This document shows, in pieces, positions 1-5,173 of a stretch of DNA of 9,956 nt. Source of the DNA: ARS1285 sp039796495 (GTDB lineage: Archaea > Nanobdellota > Nanobdellia > Pacearchaeales > GW2011-AR1). The notes under the pieces were generated by a model. The model was not told the origin of the DNA. It searched no databases and saw only the letters and a program-made list of their open reading frames with translations. Position numbers and translations under genes: made by a program. Position 1 is the first letter of the stretch. Every line of letters starts with the position of its first letter. The stretch lies in NCBI GenBank assembly GCA_039796495.1, contig JBDKJQ010000009.1:1-9956 (forward strand), written 5' to 3'.

Positions 1-58
1 CAAGACAAACGATAAGTTTATCATCTAACACCTCTTTTACAATATCAAGCGCTTCCAT
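1..58 (-). CDS. 5' end of an unidentified minus-strand gene
   Basis: Reading the minus strand from the ATG at 58-56 gives an open frame that runs off the window edge, beginning MEALDIVKEVLDDKLIVCL. The start is supported by a near-perfect SD (GGAGGTGA) three bases upstream. The visible 19 residues look like an amphipathic helix (EALDIVKEVLDD) followed by the start of a hydrophobic strand (KLIVCL), as at the N-terminus of many small cytoplasmic proteins. This is too little to assign a family. The gene is divergent from the pilus-type operon and shares the 59-182 intergenic region with it, so the two could be co-regulated, but nothing visible proves that. A motor ATPase cannot be confirmed or excluded from these residues. 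Confidence 0.65.
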   Translation of the reverse strand, partial: MEALDIVKEVLDDKLIVCL

Positions 59-61
59 TAT

Positions 62-69
62 TCACCTCC
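62..69 (-). promoter_or_regulatory. Strong Shine-Dalgarno site of the divergent gene
   Basis: On the minus strand the bases read GGAGGTGA, complementary to the conserved 3' end of archaeal 16S rRNA, and lie three bases before the ATG at 58. This site decides the start codon of the minus-strand gene. The same SD core (GAGGTGA) and near-identical spacing recur before the gene at 2628. Confidence 0.75.
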
Positions 70-130
70 ATTTCAAGGTTTATAATGGGCGCCTACTCTA
101 AAATAATATGCCCCGCCCTAAATAATAACC

Positions 131-140
131 TTAATAAACT
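131..140 (+). promoter_or_regulatory. Probable TATA box of the platform operon
   Basis: TTAATAAACT is an AT-rich element about 45-50 bases before the ATG at 183, which would place transcription start near 160 and give a leader of about 20 bases. A weak purine stretch (GAAGAGG, 159-165) sits about 17 bases before the ATG, too far to be an obvious SD. Another TATA-like run at 78-87 (GGTTTATAAT) could serve the minus-strand gene. All of this is by eye. Confidence 0.4.
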
Positions 141-182
141 TGCCTGCATATTTTTCTTGAAGAGGTTGTTAATAATAGACGA

Positions 183-344
183 ATGGATTCTCAAAGTATT
201 CAGATAATCATGCAACTATTGGACAGCATGGATCGTGCTGCTGCACTGATGGAACAGGCGTACAATGCCAAGAAAGCCGATGAATTTAAGAAGGCTAGAG
301 ATGAACTGACCAGCATCCAGAAAAAAATTTCTCAATTTGTGTAA
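183..344 (+). CDS. Small 53-residue helical protein leading the pilus operon
   Basis: The ATG at 183 opens a 53-residue frame ending at TAA 342-344. The product begins MDSQSIQIIMQLLDSMDRAA and continues with a charged segment (YNAKKADEFKKARDELTSIQKKISQF). It has no membrane segment and no signal peptide. The pattern is two amphipathic helices, a hydrophobic one (about 4-25) and a charged, coiled-coil-like one (about 28-52), probably a helical hairpin. The stop is one base from the ATG of the TadC-like gene, so translation is very likely coupled and the protein probably works with the platform in the cytoplasm. I do not recognise a family. It could be a small regulator or a docking subunit. 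The clean frame, tight spacing and amphipathic pattern argue that it is real despite its size. Confidence 0.65.
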   Translation: MDSQSIQIIMQLLDSMDRAAALMEQAYNAKKADEFKKARDELTSIQKKISQFV

Positions 345-345
345 C

Positions 346-1695
346 ATGTATTTTGACGCATTAAAAAATAACCTCAAAGAGATGAAGGACATCGCACGGG
401 AGTTGTATGTATTTTACAATCAGTATGAAACCCTCACCAGCTCTGAAAAATTTAGGCATATCGCTGCTGACCAGAATGAAAAAAACCTTTTGAAAAACGT
501 CATCACATCATTGTCAAATCAACTGAAAATTCTTAACAGCGCTCTTCCTGCACTTATCCAGGCAATCAGTTACTATAAAAAATATCCTTCTAAGGAGGGG
601 ATTTCCAAAGAAGCTAATCTTGCGCAGGTTACGTATAAGCCCTCGGAAGACAGGAAGGTCTCTCTGGTCATCAGTGACGATGATAAAAAAGAATTTTTGA
701 GAAACTTAAGCATCAGCAGACTTTCCATCAATCAGCTCAAAAGAGAGTATACTGCGGCGCAAACAATGGAATTAAGAAAACCGAGCATGTATGCAAAACT
801 GTCAAATTATTTTTTCAGGAATTTTTCTGAGAGTCTGGTACACAAAGGTCATTTTAATACCCTTAACAGAAGCTTGCGGAAAATAAATTCAGAATTTATT
901 GTCAGTACGTATGTATCTATGGTTTTTTTCACCACATTACTCGGATTTATCATTGGCTTTTTCTTTTTTTGTCTTTTGCTTTTTGTTGAAATAAGTATCG
1001 TGTTTCCCTTTTTTAGTATCACTGAGTCGTCGTTTCTCGCGCGATTCCTGAAATTTTTCTGGCTTCCGATTACTCTGCCCTTTATTACCGGCGGATTATT
1101 TTATCTCTATCCATTCAGTGAAGCAAAAAATATCGGCAATAAAATAAATCAGGAATTACCGTTTCTTACTATACACATGTCGGCAATTGCCTCCTCTGGA
1201 GTTAACCCTATCAGTATCTTTGAGATCATCGTGAAAAGCAAAGAATATCGGTATACTACTTTGGAATTTAAAAAAATTCTTAATCTCATTAATTTTCATG
1301 GGGAGGATATGGTGACTGCGTTGCGAACTGTTTCGTCGTCATGCCCTTCTCAGAAATTGGGCGAGATGCTCAATGGTCTTGCGTTCACTATCAAATCAGG
1401 CGGTGATTTGCATCGGTTTTTGAACAAACATGCCGAGAACATGCTTTTTGATTATCGGCTTGAACGGGAACGATACATAAAAGTTGCTGAAACGTTTATG
1501 GACATCTATATCAGCGTTGCCATCGCTGCGCCGATGATTTTCCTTATGATATTCATCATCATCGGGAGCACCGGACTGACCGGAGGATTATTTAATCTTG
1601 GCGTGAATGCACTCAGCCTCCTTCTGATTTTAGGGATTATCATTTTAAATGTGGTGTTTCTTATCATTTTAGGATTGAAACAGCCGGCGATGTAA
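346..1695 (+). CDS. TadC/FlaJ-like type II/IV secretion platform protein (first of two)
   Basis: This 449-residue integral membrane protein would anchor a type IV-like pilus or archaellum-type machine, where F-domain proteins couple the cytoplasmic ATPase to pilin extraction. I start it at ATG 346, one base after the previous stop, rather than at the in-frame TTG at 337, which lies inside the upstream gene. The N-terminal ~180 residues are charged and helical, so cytoplasmic. Hydrophobic segments follow at about 186-218 and 238-256. A T2SSF-type domain (about 270-378) opens with the family-like stretch ELPFLTIHMSAIASSGVNP, and contains the typical second half-helix (SGGDLHRFLNKHAENML). Two further membrane segments lie at about 385-407 and 420-444. 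The layout matches archaeal FlaJ/TadC proteins with one F domain. Family assignment is fairly secure; the pilus type is not determined. Confidence 0.85.
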   Translation: MYFDALKNNLKEMKDIARELYVFYNQYETLTSSEKFRHIAADQNEKNLLKNVITSLSNQLKILNSALPALIQAISYYKKYPSKEGISKEANLAQVTYKPSEDRKVSLVISDDDKKEFLRNLSISRLSINQLKREYTAAQTMELRKPSMYAKLSNYFFRNFSESLVHKGHFNTLNRSLRKINSEFIVSTYVSMVFFTTLLGFIIGFFFFCLLLFVEISIVFPFFSITESSFLARFLKFFWLPITLPFITGGLFYLYPFSEAKNIGNKINQELPFLTIHMSAIASSGVNPISIFEIIVKSKEYRYTTLEFKKILNLINFHGEDMVTALRTVSSSCPSQKLGEMLNGLAFTIKSGGDLHRFLNKHAENMLFDYRLERERYIKVAETFMDIYISVAIAAPMIFLMIFIIIGSTGLTGGLFNLGVNALSLLLILGIIILNVVFLIILGLKQPAM

Positions 1696-1696
1696 C

Positions 1697-2578
1697 ATGG
1701 TACACCTTTTCAAATTTGAATTGAACAAATCAGAGATTATCGGGATACTGCTTGCGCTCGTCACCATTATTCTGGATTTTATTTTTTTACGGGGAACTGA
1801 TTTGCTTTATTTTATCTTAGGCATTGCGTTTATCATTGCAGGATTTCCTTTTTTTATTTTTTTTATTCTTGAGACAAACACGGTGCGGGAAAAAGATGAA
1901 ATGTTTTTGGAATTTTCGAGAAACCTTGTTGAGAATGTCAAGGCAGGAACGCCGATAAGCAAAAGCGTGATCAATCTGAAGAATAAAAATTATGGGGCGT
2001 TGAATCCTCATGTACAGAAACTTGCCAACCAGGTTTCACTCGGCATTCCCATCAAGATTGCATTTGAAACATTTGCACGTGATGTTGACAGTAACACCAT
2101 ATCCCGTGCCATTAATATCTTAAGTGAATCAGAAAAGGCAGGCGGAGAGATTGAAGATGTCCTTGAGTCAGTTGTTAATTCCGTTGCACAGATTGATAAG
2201 TTGAAGAAAGACCGACGAAATGCCATGTACGGACTTGTGGTGCAGGGTTATATCATCTTTTTTATTTTTATTATCATCATGGTTGTCATGGAATTTAAAG
2301 TGCTGCCGATTGCCACCGGCATTAATACCGGTGTTGCTCCGTCGGGAGGAGGATTGCCTGGTGGTGTCCCCGGTATCGGCGGATTCAGCGGAAAAACATC
2401 AACTCCTGAAGAGCTTTCCCGTCCTTTTTTATGGCTTCTTATCATCCAGGGATTTTTCACTGGTCTTATCATCGGAAAATTATCTGAAGGAAACATCAAA
2501 GCAGGCTTTAAGCACTTTTTCATACTGACTGTTCTGGCGGTGCTCATCAATACCGGTTTGAAAGTATTTTTGAATTAG
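1697..2578 (+). CDS. TadC-like type II/IV secretion F-domain protein (second of two)
   Basis: This 293-residue membrane protein follows the first platform gene with a one-base gap (TAA, C, ATG), so the pair is almost certainly co-translated and may assemble as a heteromer. Membrane segments are visible at about 13-31, 36-58, 178-200, 245-261 and 270-290. The cytoplasmic F domain (about 66-170) shows both repeats typical of TadC: LEFSRNLVENVKAGTPISKS, then a helix ending near 168 that includes SESEKAGGEIEDVLESV. A Gly/Pro-rich stretch (about 214-232, GVAPSGGGLPGGVPGIGG) sits in the loop between membrane segments three and four, predicted outside. The protein is about the length of bacterial TadB/TadC and lacks the long cytoplasmic N-terminus of its neighbour, so the two are not simple duplicates. 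It stops at TAG 2576-2578. Confidence 0.85.
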   Translation: MVHLFKFELNKSEIIGILLALVTIILDFIFLRGTDLLYFILGIAFIIAGFPFFIFFILETNTVREKDEMFLEFSRNLVENVKAGTPISKSVINLKNKNYGALNPHVQKLANQVSLGIPIKIAFETFARDVDSNTISRAINILSESEKAGGEIEDVLESVVNSVAQIDKLKKDRRNAMYGLVVQGYIIFFIFIIIMVVMEFKVLPIATGINTGVAPSGGGLPGGVPGIGGFSGKTSTPEELSRPFLWLLIIQGFFTGLIIGKLSEGNIKAGFKHFFILTVLAVLINTGLKVFLN

Positions 2579-2590
2579 CATTCATAAAAC

Positions 2591-2598
2591 ATATAAAC
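2591..2598 (+). promoter_or_regulatory. TATA box of the pilin pair
   Basis: ATATAAAC lies 37 bases before the ATG at 2628 and 13 bases after the TadC-like stop. With the usual archaeal TATA-to-start distance, transcription would begin near 2618-2622, giving a leader of only 6-10 bases. The pilins therefore probably have their own promoter in addition to any read-through. Confidence 0.55.
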
Positions 2599-2618
2599 TC
2601 TTTTTATTTCTTAGATGT

Positions 2619-2625
2619 GAGGTGA
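2619..2625 (+). promoter_or_regulatory. Shine-Dalgarno site deciding the start at 2628
   Basis: GAGGTGA ends two bases before ATG 2628. It overlaps an in-frame GTG at 2622, which could be a start only if the message were leaderless from about 2620. The SD and the ATG together favour 2628. Confidence 0.65.
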
Positions 2626-2627
2626 AT

Positions 2628-3305
2628 ATGTTTTTATACAAGAGTGGACAAGCGCATGTTGAAATGGTTCTTGCGTTTGTTTTATTTACCGGTTTTCTTG
2701 TTTTCATATTTATTATGATTAATCCTCTTTTTCGTGCACAGGAAACACTTTCCATTGATAATGAGAAAACGATTTTGCTGGAGAAGATGAGTACTGTTGT
2801 GGGAAAAATTCCTGTCATGGTTGAAAGTGATAGCTATTGTTATTCTATCAGCAAAATCCAAAGCAGTTATGGAAATGCATTCAGAGAATCAAAAGACGCA
2901 GTTGTTTCAGGAAAACAGGTTCGGTACGTACTTTATTTTGCAGATTTTATAACGAGTGCGGGGACTATCAGCTGTTCTGACCGACCATCGCTGAACAACA
3001 AGGGGGAGGATGCCTTTCGCTTTGGCTCGTATGGCGAGGAAACCTTTATTTCTCAATCAAAAGTGATTGCATTGAAACAGTTGTATGAATCTGATTATAC
3101 TGCTCTGGCTACTAATTTAGGAATCGGGAATTTTGCATTCAGTTTCAGAAAAATTGATGGAACAAAAGTTCCTGCATTAAGCATCAACAGTGATAAGATA
3201 CTTATTCCTGAGAATGTCCCTGTTGTTGCTGTTGATATCCCGGTTGTTACTGTTGACTCCCTGTTTGTAAAGGAGGAGATGATATTAACCATACAAATGT
3301 GGTGA
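2628..3305 (+). CDS. Pilin-like protein with class III-type archaeal signal
   Basis: The 225-residue product starts MFLYKSGQAHVEMVLAFVLF and has one N-terminal hydrophobic helix (about 13-34) followed by a soluble domain. The motif SG|QAHVEMVL resembles the archaeal class III prepilin signature (Q-x-S-x-E-x-x-x-L, with Glu at +5). If it works that way, a prepilin peptidase would cut after Gly7. The soluble part holds two cysteines (Cys71 and Cys116) that could form a disulfide outside the cell, and ends in beta-rich sequence (VPVVAVDIPVVTVDSLFV). It sits right after the two platform genes and before a second single-helix protein, so it is probably a pilus subunit. The position of His in place of Ser is slightly unusual. 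Confidence is good for a pilin-like secreted protein, lower for the exact class. Confidence 0.7.
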   Translation: MFLYKSGQAHVEMVLAFVLFTGFLVFIFIMINPLFRAQETLSIDNEKTILLEKMSTVVGKIPVMVESDSYCYSISKIQSSYGNAFRESKDAVVSGKQVRYVLYFADFITSAGTISCSDRPSLNNKGEDAFRFGSYGEETFISQSKVIALKQLYESDYTALATNLGIGNFAFSFRKIDGTKVPALSINSDKILIPENVPVVAVDIPVVTVDSLFVKEEMILTIQMW

Positions 3306-3309
3306 TATT

Positions 3310-3315
3310 AAGGAG
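3310..3315 (+). promoter_or_regulatory. Shine-Dalgarno site deciding the start at 3320
   Basis: AAGGAG ends four bases before ATG 3320. This favours 3320 over the in-frame GTG at 3299, which would overlap the previous gene and has no SD at a proper distance. Confidence 0.65.
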
Positions 3316-3319
3316 ACTT

Positions 3320-3718
3320 ATGAATACAAAAGGCTGGATAATCATTGTTGAAGCATTCATCGCGGTATTAATTGTTTCGACGGCTTTGTTATTTATACTC
3401 AAAGAGGATGTGCCACAAGGTATTTCAGCAGAGATGCATGAGCAGCAGCGTGCTATCCTTGAGATTATTTCGAACGATGATACGATGAGAACAGAAGCAT
3501 TGAATCGTCAGCAAACCACTATTGGCCCCTTTATCCGCAGCACACTTCCTGATTCATTTGATTACGTCCTTACTCTGTGTGATAGCAACCAAATCTGCAA
3601 TCAAGGGATTCCAACAGACCGGGATGTTTTTGTGAGCGAAACTATTCTTAGCGCTGATCATGATTCATTTCCCGGAAAAAAACTTACCAAGCTGCGACTG
3701 TTTGTGTGGAGAAAATAA
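3320..3718 (+). CDS. Second small pilin-like or pseudopilin-like protein
   Basis: The 132-residue product begins MNTKGWIIIVEAFIAVLIVS, with one hydrophobic helix (about 6-27) directly after a short basic N-terminus. A Lys-Gly followed by a hydrophobic stretch carrying a Glu (Glu11) is reminiscent of type IV pilin signals (KG|W..., Glu at +6 instead of the usual +5), so prepilin peptidase processing is possible but not certain. The rest is a small soluble domain with two close cysteines (Cys87 and Cys93, LCDSNQICNQ) that look like a disulfide loop, and the chain ends with KLRLFVWRK. It lies 14 bases after the previous pilin-like gene and is probably co-transcribed with it. Its small size suggests a minor pilin or tip/initiation subunit. 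I do not recognise a named family. Confidence 0.65.
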   Translation: MNTKGWIIIVEAFIAVLIVSTALLFILKEDVPQGISAEMHEQQRAILEIISNDDTMRTEALNRQQTTIGPFIRSTLPDSFDYVLTLCDSNQICNQGIPTDRDVFVSETILSADHDSFPGKKLTKLRLFVWRK

Positions 3719-3739
3719 AATTTATTATTTCTTTCTGAG

Positions 3740-4174
3740 ATGAAATACAAACTTCTTGACGCAACTACCTTTGAAGCGTATGGAACCAGTCTTGAGGAAT
3801 GCTTTGCGCATGCTGCATTGGCTTTGCTGCATGTTATCTGCAAAGAAAAAATAACCAGCAATGAAAAAAAGAAAATTATTATCTCGGGAAAGGATCGAAA
3901 GCAGTTATTGCACTCTTTCTTGGAAAAAATGCTGTATCTTCTTGAGGTTGGAGGATTTTTGACGAGTGAAGTGAATCAATTGAGAATTTCTGGAATGCCT
4001 GTTGTGAAAGGCACAAGAAAATTTTATAATCTCACGCTGCATGCGGAGGTATATGGAGATGAGGCGAAGAATTATGCGGTTGATCATCCGGTTACAAGCA
4101 TACGTTCTCATACTATCTCTGAAACACTCACTGAAGACGGGAAAAAATTTACTGCGCGGATTGAATTGACTTGA
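3740..4174 (+). CDS. Archease-family protein with apparently degenerate active site
   Basis: This 144-residue cytoplasmic protein aligns by eye with archease, which normally activates the RNA ligase RtcB using a metal held by conserved acidic residues. Family marks are AYGTSLEECFAHAALALLHV (13-32), the stretch SFLEKMLYLLEVGGFLTSEV (59-78), the LHAEVYGDE strand (100-108) and SHTISET (123-129). The length is normal for archease. However, the near-invariant N-terminal DHTAD motif is replaced by DATTFE with about three residues missing, so its last Asp is gone. The usual IKAVTYH reads VTSIRSH, losing the Lys. The C-terminal DV/DI Asp is replaced in ARIELT. RtcB activation therefore looks unlikely. 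No RtcB is in the window, and the gene sits 21 bases after a pilin-like gene. No clear SD is seen. A repurposed chaperone-like role is only a guess. Confidence 0.75.
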   Translation: MKYKLLDATTFEAYGTSLEECFAHAALALLHVICKEKITSNEKKKIIISGKDRKQLLHSFLEKMLYLLEVGGFLTSEVNQLRISGMPVVKGTRKFYNLTLHAEVYGDEAKNYAVDHPVTSIRSHTISETLTEDGKKFTARIELT

Positions 4175-4180
4175 GTAAGA

Positions 4181-4188
4181 TTTATAAC
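4181..4188 (+). promoter_or_regulatory. TATA box before the coiled-coil membrane protein
   Basis: TTTATAAC lies 38 bases before ATG 4219, in the spacer right after the archease-like stop. The implied start is near 4210, leaving a leader of about 8 bases that contains the SD. The geometry is almost the same as at 2591-2628. Confidence 0.5.
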
Positions 4189-4208
4189 TTTGTTTTATTA
4201 TTTATTCT

Positions 4209-4214
4209 GAGGAG
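4209..4214 (+). promoter_or_regulatory. Shine-Dalgarno site deciding the start at 4219
   Basis: GAGGAG ends four bases before ATG 4219. This and the signal peptide that starts there argue against the in-frame TTG at 4171, which would overlap the archease-like gene. Confidence 0.65.
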
Positions 4215-4218
4215 TAAC

Positions 4219-5076
4219 ATGAGGCGATATATTTTTATCATCAGTATTTTTTTATTATTCTTAACGGTCAGTGCACAGGTAAATACTTCTGCTGAGGAGA
4301 ATGCATCCCTTAATCAGACTGTTGAACTGCAAGATATAGAAATCCTTAAATTTTTTCCGAAAGAGGTCAAGACCGGTGATGTAGCGTTCAATATTCAGGT
4401 TAAGAATAATCTTGATGCGACTTTTGAGAATGTGTACGCATTTATTTCAGGCAGTGGCTTTGCGACGTATGAAGTCATTCCCATTGAGACGCTGGGGCCG
4501 TTTGAGAGAGATTATATTTTTGTGAACGGAAACCTGAAGGAAAGCGGAAGCATTAATCTTACCATACGCATCGGGAAATATATTTTTTACCAGCAACTCT
4601 ATGTGTTTGACATAGAAAAAGAATCTGAAAATACTGAAGAGGAAAAAAAATTAGAGCAGCTGAAAGAACTTTCGATGAAGCTTGAAGACCTGAAGAAAAA
4701 TTATACGGAACTGGAGCTTGTTATTTCTGAAAAAGAGGACCGGGATTTTGATGTCACTGATATTAATCTTGAAGACCTGAAAAAATATATCCGAAGCACT
4801 GAATCATCCATCCTTTCGCAGGAGGTGGGTGAAGCGGCGATCAACCTTCAGTTGTCAATTGAAGAATATAAGTATCAAAAAGAAAAAGTTGACATTGCTA
4901 AAATCATTCCTTTTTCGACGAGGATAAAAGAAAACGCCCTTATTTTTTCTGCCATATTCGGAGCGATTCTCGCTTTTTTTGCACTATCTGAACTGTTAAA
5001 AACAAAATCGCAGCGGGCGTATGAGAATGTTACTGGTCTCGTGATGAGAGGAAGAAAGAAAAGGAAACGGGGATAG
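4219..5076 (+). CDS. Secreted membrane-anchored protein: beta domain, coiled coil, C-terminal helix
   Basis: The 285-residue product has a signal peptide (MRRYIFIISIFLLFLTVSAQ) with likely cleavage near residue 20. A beta-rich domain follows at about 36-132 (FFPKEVKTGDVAFNIQVKNN, then ETLGPFERDYI and GSINLTIRIGKY) that resembles CARDB/Ig-like domains of archaeal surface proteins. A charged coiled coil spans about 135-232 (EEEKKLEQLKELSMKLEDLK, IEEYKYQKEKVDIAKI). One membrane helix lies at about 238-260 and a strongly basic tail ends RGRKKRKRG. Topology is therefore outside beta domain and coiled coil, with a short cytoplasmic tail. It follows the archease-like gene by 44 bases but has its own TATA and SD. 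I do not recognise a named family. Position suggests an extracytoplasmic accessory of the pilus-like machine, or a regulator linking the surface to the inside. That is inference. Confidence 0.8.
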   Translation: MRRYIFIISIFLLFLTVSAQVNTSAEENASLNQTVELQDIEILKFFPKEVKTGDVAFNIQVKNNLDATFENVYAFISGSGFATYEVIPIETLGPFERDYIFVNGNLKESGSINLTIRIGKYIFYQQLYVFDIEKESENTEEEKKLEQLKELSMKLEDLKKNYTELELVISEKEDRDFDVTDINLEDLKKYIRSTESSILSQEVGEAAINLQLSIEEYKYQKEKVDIAKIIPFSTRIKENALIFSAIFGAILAFFALSELLKTKSQRAYENVTGLVMRGRKKRKRG

Positions 5077-5079
5077 CTG

Positions 5080-5095
5080 TTCTCTTTTGAGAGAA
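5080..5095 (+). terminator. Small hairpin after the coiled-coil gene
   Basis: TTCTCT-TTTG-AGAGAA is a perfect 6-bp stem with a four-base loop, starting four bases after the stop codon. No long T-run follows immediately, so it may be an RNA 3' end structure rather than a proper terminator. Confidence 0.3.
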
Positions 5096-5144
5096 TGAGT
5101 GTTTACTTTATCGATAGAATAGTAATCTATTTGTCATCGCAGAA

Positions 5145-5153
5145 TTTATAAAC
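5145..5153 (+). promoter_or_regulatory. TATA box of a probable leaderless promoter
   Basis: TTTATAAAC is centred about 25 bases before ATG 5174, which is just the archaeal TATA-to-start distance. No SD-like sequence lies between it and the ATG (the spacer reads ATCTCTTAACTTTATTTTGC). The surface-protein message is therefore probably leaderless, starting at or next to the ATG. Confidence 0.65.
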
Positions 5154-5173
5154 ATCTCTTAACTTTATTTTGC

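Noticed and set aside
2220..2528. Alternative plus-strand frame overlapping the second TadC-like gene
   Set aside because: It lies in a different frame of a clear membrane protein with F-domain motifs and has no SD or family features.
3299..3319. GTG start 21 bases earlier for the second pilin-like gene
   Set aside because: It would overlap the previous gene, put extra residues before the KGWIII signal, and ignore the AAGGAG site placed for ATG 3320.
4171..4218. TTG start extending the coiled-coil protein upstream
   Set aside because: It overlaps the archease-like stop and covers the TATA box; ATG 4219 has a good SD and begins a normal signal peptide.
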